DNA of 25,704 nucleotides from an uncultured Oscillospiraceae bacterium (GTDB taxonomy: Bacteria > Bacillota > Clostridia > Oscillospirales > Oscillospiraceae). Both the position numbers and the translations under genes were made by a program. Shown piece after piece: positions 7,294 through 15,721 of this stretch. Under the pieces are notes generated by a model. It was not told the DNA's origin. It saw nothing but the letters and a program-made list of their open reading frames with translations, and ran no database searches. How positions within the stretch are numbered: the first letter of the stretch is position 1; each line of letters opens with the position of its first letter. The stretch is taken from contig CAJTVO010000039.1 in assembly GCA_910579485.1 (NCBI GenBank), positions 1 to 25,704 on the forward strand. The letters run 5' to 3'.

Positions 7294-8850
7294 TTATACA
7301 GCCGCCTGCTCCAGTATCCGGATCAGTTTTGCCCGCGCGTCCAGCAGGACCTTTCCCTCCCGGGTATACTCCCGGAAGCTGGAGCACACCTCCCGGATCA
7401 GCGCCTCCGTCTCCTCCGGAGCCGCGCGGAGGGCCCGCGCCAGCAGCTCCCATTCCTCCACGCCGGAGCGCTGGGCCTCGAAGCGCATACTCCTCCACGG
7501 CCCCTCCGGGCCGGGGTAGACGATATGGGCGTCTCCCGCCGGGAGCAGGGCCCCCTTATGGGGACAGCAGGCGCTGTTCCAGATATCGTCCCCGATGTAA
7601 TAGTTGAACCCCCAGTGGAGGAATCCGGACAGCCGGTACAGCGCCCCCATCCACATCACCGCCCGGCTGGCGGTCAGGGGCAGGTCCATGCTGCGGTTCA
7701 TGATGGCCCCGGCAGGGAAGGCGCAGGTATAAAACCACATCTCCTCCCCCTCCGCCTTCAGGGCCTCGTAGGCGTCCCGCCACTTCTCATAGGTGTCCTG
7801 CTTGGGCACCCAGACGTCGATGCCGCCGCCCAGATTGGTGGTCTCCACCGCGTCGATGATGGGGACCCCCGGCAAAAACTTCCGGCACATCCCCGCCAGC
7901 ACCCGGTAGGTCTTGTCGTTGTAGGTCTGGGGCTCGTCCGCCAGGGCCTGGGCCATGCGCCCCTGCCAGCCGTTGTCCTCGATGACCTGCCGCCACTGGC
8001 GGAAGTACTTCTGCATTTGCAGGTATCCCTCCGGCGTGGTGACGCCGGTCTTCTGGTCCCAGTTGGGGTAGTACTCCCCGTCGTCCCAGTCGTGCCAGTG
8101 GGCGATGTGCCCTCCGCACAGCCAGGGCGCGTCCTCCTCCGCGGCGATCTGTCCCGCCCGCCGGGCCAGGGTGAAGTCGAAGCCCGTCAGCTTCCCCTCC
8201 TCGAACACCGCCTCCCCCGGCGGCAGGAGGATATGGGTACACCGCATATCCAGCTCCGCCCGGACATACTGCCGGAACAGCGCCCAATAGGCCTCGCTCC
8301 CCTTCTCCACGCCGTGCTGGGCCGCAAGGTTGTCGTAGTCGAAGAAGTTCAGCACCCCGACCGCCCCCTTGCCGGGAGCCGGGACCTCCGCTCCGCTGAC
8401 CCGGCACCGCACGGGGACCGCCTCCCGGTCCGTCAGGAGCAGCTTCCCGGTGTACGTCCCCGGGGCGGTTTGGGCGGCGGCCTCCACGGAGAGATACAGT
8501 GCCGCGCGGCCCTCCGGCAGCGGGCCGTCCAGGGGGCGCAGGGCGTCGTAGACCTGGAAGGGCGCCCTCCGGGTCACGAAATCCCGGCAGCTTTCGTAGT
8601 CCGTGGTGGTCATCAGCGTGGCGGAGGTGTTCTCGTTGACCCCCACCGGCAGCAGCTGGAACAGCCGGACCTCCGGCCCCGGGTCCCCCTCCCAAACGAA
8701 CCGGGGGGCCGTCCCCGCCGGGAGGTCGCACAGGAGCTGGGCGGCCCCGTGTCCGCCCCGGGGCGCAAGGAGTTCGACGGCCTGTTCCCCGCTGTGGGCG
8801 GAATCGGGGAACAGCCAATCGGCATCGGTAAAAACGGAATACTGCATCAT
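7294..8850 (-). CDS. DUF4091 domain protein, putative glycoside-hydrolase-like enzyme
   Basis: 518 residues from ATG 8850, preceded by AGAGAGG; the frame runs back to 8937 but would overlap the kinase gene. No signal peptide, so probably cytoplasmic. The N-terminal ~150 residues look like beta-sandwich modules. The rest resembles the TIM-barrel-like DUF4091 family: an aromatic-rich stretch (AHWHDWDDGEYYPNW) near 250-265, an ADEP acidic motif at 304-307 that may hold a catalytic Glu/Asp, and a typical LHWGFNYY near the C-terminus. DUF4091 proteins are predicted carbohydrate-active enzymes with poorly known substrates. It is the last gene of an operon with a sensor kinase and regulator, beside a divergent sugar transporter, which fits hydrolysis of an imported oligosaccharide. 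Family assignment is fairly sure; activity is inference. Confidence 0.85.
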   Translation of the reverse strand: MMQYSVFTDADWLFPDSAHSGEQAVELLAPRGGHGAAQLLCDLPAGTAPRFVWEGDPGPEVRLFQLLPVGVNENTSATLMTTTDYESCRDFVTRRAPFQVYDALRPLDGPLPEGRAALYLSVEAAAQTAPGTYTGKLLLTDREAVPVRCRVSGAEVPAPGKGAVGVLNFFDYDNLAAQHGVEKGSEAYWALFRQYVRAELDMRCTHILLPPGEAVFEEGKLTGFDFTLARRAGQIAAEEDAPWLCGGHIAHWHDWDDGEYYPNWDQKTGVTTPEGYLQMQKYFRQWRQVIEDNGWQGRMAQALADEPQTYNDKTYRVLAGMCRKFLPGVPIIDAVETTNLGGGIDVWVPKQDTYEKWRDAYEALKAEGEEMWFYTCAFPAGAIMNRSMDLPLTASRAVMWMGALYRLSGFLHWGFNYYIGDDIWNSACCPHKGALLPAGDAHIVYPGPEGPWRSMRFEAQRSGVEEWELLARALRAAPEETEALIREVCSSFREYTREGKVLLDARAKLIRILEQAAV

Positions 8851-8864
8851 GATATCCTCTCTTT

Positions 8865-10652
8865 TTATTCTTCTTCCGGTCCTATGGCGGGGAGCAGGAC
8901 CGTCACCTTCGTCCCCTCTCCCAGGACGCTCTCGCAAAACAAGCCGTAGGGCTCGCCGTACACGATCCGCAGCCGGTCGCAGATGTTGCGTACGCCGTAG
9001 CCGCCCTCCGTATCCCAGCCGCCGGGCGGCGCGGGGGAAAAGTTGGCCAGCCGGGCGGCCTCGTCCATCCCCACCCCGTCGTCCTCGATGGTGATGCGGA
9101 TACGGTCCCCCTCCCGCCGTGTGCGGACCAGGATGGTCCCGGTCTTGGAGGGCTTTTCAAAGATGCCGTGGATCATGGCGTTCTCGATCAGCGGCTGCAG
9201 GATGATCTTGATGACCTGGCACCGCCCCGCGTCCTCGTCCAGCTGCCACTCCACCCGCACCCGGTCGTCAAAGCGCATGTTCTGGATGTCCACGTACAGC
9301 TGGGCGTGCCGGATCTCCTCCGCCAGCGGGATGACCTCCCGCCCCCGGCTGAGGGACGCCCGGTAGAACTGCCCCAGGGAGCGCACCATCCGGCTGATCT
9401 CCGGCACGTTCCGGGCGATGGCGGTGCAGTTGATGAGGTCCAGGGAGTTGTAGAGGAAGTGGGGGTTGATCTGGGCCTGGAGGGCCTTCAGCTCCAGGTG
9501 CTTGATCTGCCGGGCGTACTCCACCCGCTCCTCCATGAGTCCGTCCATGCGGTCCATCATCCGGTCGAAGCCCCTCATGAGCTGGGCGATCTCGTCGTCC
9601 CCCTCGGGCTTGAGCCGGGGGCGCACGTCCCCCTGCTCCACCGCCTCCATAGTCTTGGCGAACAGGGAGACCCGGTTCAGGGTGGACTGGCTGATGGCGT
9701 AGGCCATCAGATAGGCCGCCACCCCCAGGGCCACCACCACCGCCAGCATCTCCAGCCGCAGCTCCGTGCTGAGCCGGAACACCCCGGCGGCGGGCAGGAC
9801 GCTGGCCATCCGCCAGTCCATCCCCTCCAGGTCCCGGCACTGGGCGTAGTAGCGCTGTCCCTCCCATTCCACGGGCTCCCAGCCGCCGCCGGAGGCCGGG
9901 AGGCGTCCGGCGAGGTCCGTCCACGCCTCCGCCGCGCGCCCGCCCTCGGAGGCGCACAGCACCTGATCCCCCCGCAGGAGCATCAGCGCCCCGTGCTCCA
10001 CCACCGGCGGCGCGTTGAGGTATTGCAGGATATAGGCCGCGTCCGTGTCCGCCCGCAGGATTGCCAGGGGCTCCAGCACGGCCCTGGGGTTGTAGATCAC
10101 CCGCATGGCGGCGAACCGCTGCCGCTCCGCCTCCGGCTGGTCGGAGAGATCCGCCGGGGCGAACCAGCTCCGCCCCCCTCCGCCGGTGACGGCCTCATAC
10201 CAGCCGCTGCCCGCCGCCTCTCCGGCCTGCATGATGCTGCTGCGCCCGGAGGTATACAGATATCCGTTGTCCACGTACAGCCGGATCTGGGCCACCCCGG
10301 AGAGCTTCCGCAGATGCTGGAAGGTCAGCTCCAGCTGGTCGGAATCCTCCAGCCGCTTGATGTAGGAAAAATCCGCCGGGTCGTTGGAGGCCATGGCGTA
10401 CACCAGCGGGTCCGCCGCCAGGATGTCCAGCACCTCGTCCAGCGTGTCCAGCGCCTGCTGCACGGAGGCCGCGGAGCTGTCAAAGGCGTTCTGGGCCGCC
10501 GACAGCGTCTGCTCCCGGGCCGTGCCGCGGATGCGGGAATAGGCGTAGATCGTAAACAGCCCCAGCGGCAGCACCAACAGCAGGAAGTAGACGCACAGCA
10601 GCTTCGTTTTCAGTTTTCCCCGCTCCGGGGAGATCCATCGTGATCGTTTCAT
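8865..10652 (-). CDS. YesM-type sensor histidine kinase
   Basis: 595 residues. Membrane helices at about 15-36 and 300-320 flank an extracellular sensor region of about 260 residues. A HAMP-like linker (about 320-375) follows. The phosphoacceptor is His398 in INPHFLYNSLD, the signature of the His_kinase (PF06580, LytS/YesM) class. The ATPase domain shows the N box (Asn491 in LQPLIENA), G1 (DDGVGMD, 524-530) and G2 (GGYGVRNICDRL, 550-561). All key residues are present, so it should be active. It starts 10 nt after the response-regulator stop and ends 14 nt before the DUF4091 start. Family knowledge: such kinases sense extracellular sugars or a loaded binding protein and phosphorylate an AraC-type regulator. 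Confidence 0.95.
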   Translation of the reverse strand: MKRSRWISPERGKLKTKLLCVYFLLLVLPLGLFTIYAYSRIRGTAREQTLSAAQNAFDSSAASVQQALDTLDEVLDILAADPLVYAMASNDPADFSYIKRLEDSDQLELTFQHLRKLSGVAQIRLYVDNGYLYTSGRSSIMQAGEAAGSGWYEAVTGGGGRSWFAPADLSDQPEAERQRFAAMRVIYNPRAVLEPLAILRADTDAAYILQYLNAPPVVEHGALMLLRGDQVLCASEGGRAAEAWTDLAGRLPASGGGWEPVEWEGQRYYAQCRDLEGMDWRMASVLPAAGVFRLSTELRLEMLAVVVALGVAAYLMAYAISQSTLNRVSLFAKTMEAVEQGDVRPRLKPEGDDEIAQLMRGFDRMMDRMDGLMEERVEYARQIKHLELKALQAQINPHFLYNSLDLINCTAIARNVPEISRMVRSLGQFYRASLSRGREVIPLAEEIRHAQLYVDIQNMRFDDRVRVEWQLDEDAGRCQVIKIILQPLIENAMIHGIFEKPSKTGTILVRTRREGDRIRITIEDDGVGMDEAARLANFSPAPPGGWDTEGGYGVRNICDRLRIVYGEPYGLFCESVLGEGTKVTVLLPAIGPEEE

Positions 10653-10662
10653 GACCGCCGCC

Positions 10663-11757
10663 TCAGATCTCGCGGTGCTTTTCCCGGTACTCCTTGGGCG
10701 TGAGCCCCGTCTCCCGGGTAAACAGCTTGGCGAAATATTTTCCGTCTGAATAGCCCACCGTCCGGGCCACCTCGTAGAGCTTCCGTTCCGACTGGGCCAG
10801 GAGCTTTTTCGCCTGGCTTATCCGCATTTCCGTCAGCCGCTGGTTGACGGTCTTGCCGCAGCTCTTCTTATAGGCGGCGCACAGGTAGGCGGTGGTGTAC
10901 CCCAGCTCTCCGGCCACGTCCTGGACCGCCAGCGTGCAGTCCGCGTACCACCGGGCCAGGATCTGCTCCACCCGCGCGGCGATGTCCGTCTCCTTGGGCT
11001 CCGCCGTGGAAAAGTAGTCCCTGGCGGTCTGGAGCAGGACGCCCCACAGCTGCTCCGGCGTCTCCTGCTTCACGGCGGAGTACAGCAAAAAGTCCGCCCG
11101 CCGGGTGACCGCCGTCACGTTGTAGGCCTCCGCCGCGTTGAGGAAGAGGAACACGATCTGACAGTAGATGTGACGCAGATACTCCGGGTCCAGCCCCGGG
11201 CGGCGGGCCAGGTCCCGATAGAGGCGGCTCAGCGCCGCCTCCGTCTTCTCCTTCTCCCGATGCCGGATCCACCCGCCCAGCTCCGTCAGCCGCCTGCCGT
11301 CCTCCGCTTGTCCGTCCGGGCCCTCCGCCCCGTCTTCCGGGGAGGCCGCCAGCAGCGCCTGGGGCGTGAAGCGCTCCCGCTGGCGCCGCTCCTCCACGAT
11401 CTCCCGCAGCACCTGGGTCAGCTCCTCCAGATCGATGGGCTTTTCCACATAGCTGACGGCCTTCAGCCGGATGGCCCCCTTCAGGTACTCCTTGTCCGAG
11501 TACCCGCTGAGGAACACCACCTGGCACCCGGGGCAGAAGGAGCGGATGGCCTCCGCCGCCTCCAGCCCCGTCTTCCGTGGCATCTTCACGTCACTGATGA
11601 GGATGTCCGGGCGGCAGGCTCTGGCCTGCTCCACCGTCTCGTCCCCGTCGGAGGCCTCCACGATCTCCGTCACGCCCAGCTCCGCCCAGGGCAGATGCTC
11701 CCTGAGCACCATCCGGGGCATCGTCTCGTCGTCCGCAATCAAAACCGTCAGTCCCAT
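10663..11757 (-). CDS. YesN-type response regulator with AraC DNA-binding domain
   Basis: 364 residues from ATG 11757, chosen because AGGGAGG lies 7 nt upstream; an in-frame ATG at 11796 has no such signal. The receiver domain (1-~125) has the acidic pair Asp9/Asp10, phosphoacceptor Asp56 (ILISDVKMP), Ser84 and Lys106 (YVEKP). A middle helical region of about 130 residues follows, then a two-helix-turn-helix AraC domain (about 263-364) ending in the usual YSDGKYFAKLFTRETGLTPKEYR signature. It should bind DNA when phosphorylated by the adjacent kinase and probably activates the divergent transporter genes (inference from arrangement and family knowledge). Confidence 0.95.
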   Translation of the reverse strand: MGLTVLIADDETMPRMVLREHLPWAELGVTEIVEASDGDETVEQARACRPDILISDVKMPRKTGLEAAEAIRSFCPGCQVVFLSGYSDKEYLKGAIRLKAVSYVEKPIDLEELTQVLREIVEERRQRERFTPQALLAASPEDGAEGPDGQAEDGRRLTELGGWIRHREKEKTEAALSRLYRDLARRPGLDPEYLRHIYCQIVFLFLNAAEAYNVTAVTRRADFLLYSAVKQETPEQLWGVLLQTARDYFSTAEPKETDIAARVEQILARWYADCTLAVQDVAGELGYTTAYLCAAYKKSCGKTVNQRLTEMRISQAKKLLAQSERKLYEVARTVGYSDGKYFAKLFTRETGLTPKEYREKHREI

Positions 11758-11787
11758 GCGCCGTCCTCCCTGCGTTTCTTTATGACA

Positions 11788-11816
11788 ATCATACACAAAA
11801 ACGGGGAAAATAGCAA
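11788..11816 (-). promoter_or_regulatory. Promoter of the response regulator-kinase operon
   Basis: On the minus strand, TTGCTA (11816-11811), a 17-nt spacer and TATGAT (11793-11788). The predicted start near 11780 gives a leader of about 25 nt that contains the ribosome binding site. The divergent plus-strand genes lack an equally clear promoter in 11817-11945, as expected if they need an activator. Confidence 0.7.
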
Positions 11817-11961
11817 TGCGCTTCGATGCAAAATTCCCAGAAACCCCAAAACATCACAAGAATACCCTCCTTTCCATATTTCGTCCCGTTGTTTCCGGCG
11901 GGCATTTCTGTTAAGGTAAAGATACAAACGCACCGCGCGGCGGTCAAGGAGGGGGACGCAT

Positions 11962-12888
11962 GTGAAGAAAAAAGAGAATTTGTTTTTGAAGGACCTGCGG
12001 CGGAACCGGGTAAAATGGCTGATGCTGGTCCCCGCCGCCCTTGTGGTCATCCTGATGTGCTACATTCCCATGACGGGCATCGTGCTGGCCTTCAAGTCGT
12101 ACAACTACCACGACGGCATCTTCGGCAGCCCCTGGGTATGGTTGGAGAACTTTCGGTATTTCTTCCAGTCCGGCAAGGCCTGGACCACCACCCGCAACAC
12201 CATCCTCTACAACCTGGCCTTCCTGTGCGTGAACACCGTGCTGCAGATATCCTGCGCCATCATGCTCAGCGAGGTGATCGGCAAGAAGTTCAAGCGGATC
12301 ACCCAGTCCGTCATGTTCCTGCCCTACTTCATCTCCTGGGTGGTGGTGGGCGCCTTCGTCTACAACCTGTTCAACTACGAGTTCGGCGCGGTGAATACCT
12401 TCCTGAAGGGCTTGGGCCTGGACCCCGTTGACATCTACTCCAACAAAGGCGCGTGGCCCTTCATCCTGGTGGCGTTCAGCGCCTTTAAGAACGTGGGGTA
12501 CGGCACGGTGATGTACCTGGCCAGCATCGTCAACATCGACGACCACCTCTTCGAGGCGGCGGAGCTGGACGGGGCCAACATGTGGCAGAAGATCCGGCAC
12601 ATCACCATCCCCTGCATCCGGCCGACCATCGTCATCCTGTTCCTGCTGGCCATCGGCACCATCATGAAGGGCGACTTCCAGATGTTCTGGCAGGTGACGG
12701 GCAACAACCCCATGGTGCTGGAGACGACGGACGTGATCGATACCTATGTGACCCGCTCTCTGCTGACGCTCCAGGAGTTCGGCATGACCAGCGCCGCCGG
12801 TCTGTACCAGTCGGGCATTTCCTTCGTGCTGGTCCTGATCGCCAACCGCCTGGTGAAAAAGGTGGAGCCGGACTACGCGCTGTTCTGA
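11962..12888 (+). CDS. Sugar ABC transporter permease, LplB type
   Basis: 308 residues, starting at GTG 11962 with AGGAGGGGG six to seven nt upstream. The apparent ATG at 11960 is followed at once by TGA, so it cannot be the start. About six hydrophobic helices are visible. The cytoplasmic EAA loop, which docks the ATPase, lies at 198-217 (EAAELDGAN ... ITIP) with the conserved Gly. The segment MKGDFQMFWQVTGNN is typical of the LplB/YteP branch of the CUT1 family, which imports oligosaccharides such as uronides. It pairs with the permease and binding protein downstream. No ATP-binding subunit is in the window; this family commonly borrows a shared MsmX-type ATPase. The substrate is unknown. 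Confidence 0.93.
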   Translation: MKKKENLFLKDLRRNRVKWLMLVPAALVVILMCYIPMTGIVLAFKSYNYHDGIFGSPWVWLENFRYFFQSGKAWTTTRNTILYNLAFLCVNTVLQISCAIMLSEVIGKKFKRITQSVMFLPYFISWVVVGAFVYNLFNYEFGAVNTFLKGLGLDPVDIYSNKGAWPFILVAFSAFKNVGYGTVMYLASIVNIDDHLFEAAELDGANMWQKIRHITIPCIRPTIVILFLLAIGTIMKGDFQMFWQVTGNNPMVLETTDVIDTYVTRSLLTLQEFGMTSAAGLYQSGISFVLVLIANRLVKKVEPDYALF

Positions 12889-12907
12889 CAGGCGGAAGGA
12901 GGATACG

Positions 12908-13822
12908 ATGCGCAAACTGAAAGACGCCAACGGCAGGCCCATGGGCCGGGACCGGATCATCTTCAACGTGATCTCCTATGTCCTGCTGACCCTGCTCTCC
13001 CTGATCTGCCTGCTGCCCTTCCTGCTGGTCGTCAGCGGCTCCTTTTCCGACCAGCAGTCCATCCAGCTCTACGGCTACCAGCTGATCCCCAGGAGCTTCT
13101 CCCTGGACGCCTATAGGATGCTCTTCCGCATCCCCGGCGAGCTCCTCCAGGCCTACGGAGTCACCATCTTCGTCACCCTGACGGGCACCCTCCTGGGACT
13201 GCTGTTTACCAGCATGGCCGCCTTCGTGCTGGCCAACAAGGACTTCCGCTACCGCTACCAGGTGTCGTTTTTCTTCTACTTCACCTCCATCTTCGGCGGC
13301 GGGCTGGTGCCCTGGTACATCTTTAACACCAAGTACCTGCATTTCCATAACAGCGTTATTTCCCTTATTGTTCCCACGCTCATCAATGTGACCTATCTGC
13401 TGATCCTGAAAAGCTACATGATGAACATCCCCCAGGAGCTCTACGAGTCCGCCCGTCTGGACGGCGCCGGGGACTGGACCATCTACTGGCAGGTGGCCAT
13501 GCCTCTGTGCAAGGCGGGGCTGGCCACAGTGGGCCTATTCATCGCCCTGAACTACTGGAACGACTGGTACAACGCCATGCTCTTCCTGGACGAGGGCCGC
13601 AGGGATCTGTACCCCCTGCAATACTTCCTGAACAACATCCTGACCAAGGCCCAGGCCCTCAACGCCGCCGCCGCCCGCAGCGGCATCCCCGCCAGCGACG
13701 TGCCCAGCGAGCCCATGAAGCTGGCCATGACCGTCGTTGCCACCGGCCCCATCGTCCTGCTGTATCCCTTCCTGCAAAAGTATTTCGTAAAGGGCGTCAC
13801 CATCGGCGCGGTGAAGGGGTGA
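12908..13822 (+). CDS. Sugar ABC transporter permease, LplC/YtcP type
   Basis: 304 residues; GGAAGGAGG lies 5 nt before the ATG and the upstream gene ends 19 nt earlier. Six predicted helices follow a short cytoplasmic N-terminus. The EAA loop is at about 180-199 (ESARLDGAGDW ... VAMP) with the conserved Gly. The C-terminus ends FLQKYFVKGVTIGAVKG, the hallmark of LplC/YtcP-like CUT1 permeases. It should form a heterodimer with the preceding permease. Repeat copy B starts at the base after its TGA stop. Confidence 0.95.
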   Translation: MRKLKDANGRPMGRDRIIFNVISYVLLTLLSLICLLPFLLVVSGSFSDQQSIQLYGYQLIPRSFSLDAYRMLFRIPGELLQAYGVTIFVTLTGTLLGLLFTSMAAFVLANKDFRYRYQVSFFFYFTSIFGGGLVPWYIFNTKYLHFHNSVISLIVPTLINVTYLLILKSYMMNIPQELYESARLDGAGDWTIYWQVAMPLCKAGLATVGLFIALNYWNDWYNAMLFLDEGRRDLYPLQYFLNNILTKAQALNAAAARSGIPASDVPSEPMKLAMTVVATGPIVLLYPFLQKYFVKGVTIGAVKG

Positions 13823-13860
13823 TCCTTTTTCTTGAAAGAAAAAGGACCAAAAAGAACTTT
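13823..13860 (+). repeat. Copy B of the 38-nt stop-codon-abutting palindromic repeat
   Basis: It begins at the base after the permease TGA (13820-13822): 11-bp arms 13823-13833 and 13836-13846 around a GA loop, then CCAAAAAGAACTTT (13847-13860). It matches copy A (6569-6606, opposite strand) at 33 of 38 positions. The two stem pairs that differ are still paired in both. Confidence 0.8.
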
Positions 13861-13958
13861 AAGTTCGAGACCGGAGCCGCTGCCGCACCAGGATCTCCGC
13901 CCGGTAACGAAACCGCGATTTTGTGCTGGGCTTGTAAGAGAGCCGTTTGTTCCGGCTG

Positions 13959-13976
13959 AAAATTCGCAAGAATTTT
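13959..13976 (+). other. Small hairpin with GCAA loop in the leader of the binding-protein gene
   Basis: AAAATTC (13959-13965), loop GCAA, then GAATTTT (13970-13976). GCAA is a stable GNRA-type tetraloop. It lies 38 bases before the start codon at 14015. It might influence mRNA processing or stability between the permease and binding-protein parts of the transcript; no function is shown. Confidence 0.45.
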
Positions 13977-14014
13977 ATCAGTAAATGCCACGATGAAAAA
14001 GAGGAGGAAAAACT

Positions 14015-15622
14015 ATGAAACGCAAGACCAACCGCATTTTGTCACTGCTGCTGGCCCTCATCATGTGCGTAGGCGTCCTGACCGCCTGCGGCGGCGGCGA
14101 TACGCCCGCCCAGAAGGACCCCGCGCCCCCCGCCAACACCGACACCGATAAGGCTCCCGACACCCAGCCCTCTGAGCCTTCCGAACCCGCCGGCCCCGAT
14201 ATCTCCAAGGCCGTCACCCTGACCATGTACCTCATCGGTGACCGTCCCGTGGACAACGACGAAGTTTTTGAGAAGATCAACGAGCGCCTGAAGGCCGAGA
14301 TCAACGCCACCATCGACGTGAAGTTCATGAGCTGGAGCGAGTACGAGAGCAAGTACCCCCTGATCTTCGCCTCCGGCGAGGAGTGGGACATCATCTATAC
14401 CGCCGACTGGTGCTTCTACAACGCCCAGGCCACCAAGCAGGGCTTCTGGGAGATCACCCGGGAGGACCTGGAGACCTACGCCCCCATGACCGCCGAGACC
14501 ATGTACCCCGAGGCCTGGGAGCAGGCCAAGGTGGGCGGCAAGGTCTACATGCTGCCCATGAACTATAAGGAGATCACCTCCTATGTCTACATGGCCCGGG
14601 GCGATTTGATGGACAAGTACAACATCACCTCCGTCTCCTCCCTGGACGAGGCCGAGGCGTACATGGACGCCATCGTCCAGAACGAGCCCGGCATGATCCC
14701 CCTGGACGTGGGCTCCGACTATGACAAGCAGTTCGTCTTCGACCGCATGTGGAAGCAGGCCAGCCGTCAGGCCGGTCTCACCGAGGTAGGCCCCTGGCAG
14801 GTGATGGCCTGCACCAAGGAGGACGAGAGCGCCGCCAACGTGACCGGACACTACGATCAGGACATCTTCGAGGAGGTTGTGACCCGTCTGAAGGACTGGA
14901 AGGACCGGGGCTTCTGGAGCAAGAACGCCGTGGTCAACACCCAGAACAACACCGAGAGCTTCCAGGCCGGCCGTTCCGCCCTGGCTCTGATGAACGCCAA
15001 CACCGCCAAGAGCGTCTATGCCGCCGTTACCGCCGACCATCCCGAGTGGGACGTCCGGGTCTTCGACGCCCAGGAGGACGCGCCTCCCGTGCTGAACTCC
15101 TACCTGGCCAACGGCATGAGCATTTTCTCCAAGTCCCAGCATCCCGAGCGCGCCCTGATGGCGCTGGACTATCTGCGCAACGACAAGGAAGTCAACAGCC
15201 TCTTCTGCTACGGCATCGAGGGCAAGCATTGGGAAGCCTCCGGCGACAACGCCCTGGTGTCCCTGCCTGACAGCGCCAACTATGCCTACGACAGCAACTG
15301 CAACTGGGGCGTCCGCAGCGACGACAACTGGCGCGTCATCGAGGGCGGTATCCCCAATCTGCCCGAGCTGACCGCCAAGTGGCAGGAGTCCGCCCGCAGC
15401 AGCCTGTTCCAGACCTTCGTTTTCGACGATGCCGAGGTGAAGAACGAGATCGCCGCCATGGGCGAGATCTTCAATACGGATTATAAGCTCCTGACCCTTG
15501 GCTTTACTGACGATCCTGCCGGTGACATCGCCAGGCTGCGCGACAAGATGGAGGCCGCCGGCGCGAACAAGGTCTACGCCGCCCTCCAGGATCAGGCCAA
15601 CGCTTTCCTGGCCGCGAACTGA
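14015..15622 (+). CDS. Extracellular sugar-binding lipoprotein (LplA-like, DUF3502)
   Basis: 535 residues; GAGGAGG lies 7-8 nt before the ATG. The N-terminus is a lipoprotein signal: positive charges, a hydrophobic core and lipobox LTAC with Cys25. A Pro/Thr/Asp-rich linker (about 30-65) leads to a type 1 extracellular solute-binding domain (VTLTMYLIGDRPVDNDEVFEKINERL). The last ~140 residues match the DUF3502 style found at the C-terminus of LplA-type proteins. It should capture an oligosaccharide outside the membrane and deliver it to the two permeases upstream. The 192-nt gap before it, with a repeat and a hairpin, may allow it to be made in excess over the permeases, as is usual for binding proteins (inference). 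Confidence 0.95.
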   Translation: MKRKTNRILSLLLALIMCVGVLTACGGGDTPAQKDPAPPANTDTDKAPDTQPSEPSEPAGPDISKAVTLTMYLIGDRPVDNDEVFEKINERLKAEINATIDVKFMSWSEYESKYPLIFASGEEWDIIYTADWCFYNAQATKQGFWEITREDLETYAPMTAETMYPEAWEQAKVGGKVYMLPMNYKEITSYVYMARGDLMDKYNITSVSSLDEAEAYMDAIVQNEPGMIPLDVGSDYDKQFVFDRMWKQASRQAGLTEVGPWQVMACTKEDESAANVTGHYDQDIFEEVVTRLKDWKDRGFWSKNAVVNTQNNTESFQAGRSALALMNANTAKSVYAAVTADHPEWDVRVFDAQEDAPPVLNSYLANGMSIFSKSQHPERALMALDYLRNDKEVNSLFCYGIEGKHWEASGDNALVSLPDSANYAYDSNCNWGVRSDDNWRVIEGGIPNLPELTAKWQESARSSLFQTFVFDDAEVKNEIAAMGEIFNTDYKLLTLGFTDDPAGDIARLRDKMEAAGANKVYAALQDQANAFLAAN

Positions 15623-15639
15623 ATCTTTTAGCCTGAACG

Positions 15640-15672
15640 AAACGGGCGGAGGCATTGCCTCCGCCCGTTTTT
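15640..15672 (+). terminator. Intrinsic terminator of the transporter operon
   Basis: A 14-bp perfect stem (15640-15653 with 15657-15670) with loop ATT, ending in a run of five T. Because the 5' arm begins with AAA, it may also stop the convergent minus-strand transcript of the 15722-16471 gene, but less strongly. Confidence 0.9.
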
Positions 15673-15721
15673 GGCGCTCTGAATTGCAACATCCGATCGC
15701 GGCATACTACCAAGACTTGGA

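Noticed and set aside
6544..8949. Plus-strand open frame of 801 codons
   Set aside because: It is antisense to the tail-fibre-like and DUF4091 genes, is Pro/Gly/Arg/His-rich with no domain pattern, and has no ribosome binding site. It arises from GC-rich third positions of the real genes.
9168..10643. Plus-strand open frame of 491 codons
   Set aside because: Antisense to the sensor kinase, which has all kinase motifs; composition is His/Pro/Leu/Gln-rich low complexity.
11817..11945. Direct repeats for the AraC-type regulator
   Set aside because: Short partial matches such as TTTCC/GGCGGG are present, but none repeats with enough length or spacing to support a binding-site call.
14042..15655. 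Minus-strand open frame of 537 codons
   Set aside because: Antisense to the solute-binding protein, which has a lipobox, ribosome binding site and clear family match. The antisense frame is Gly/Val/His-rich.
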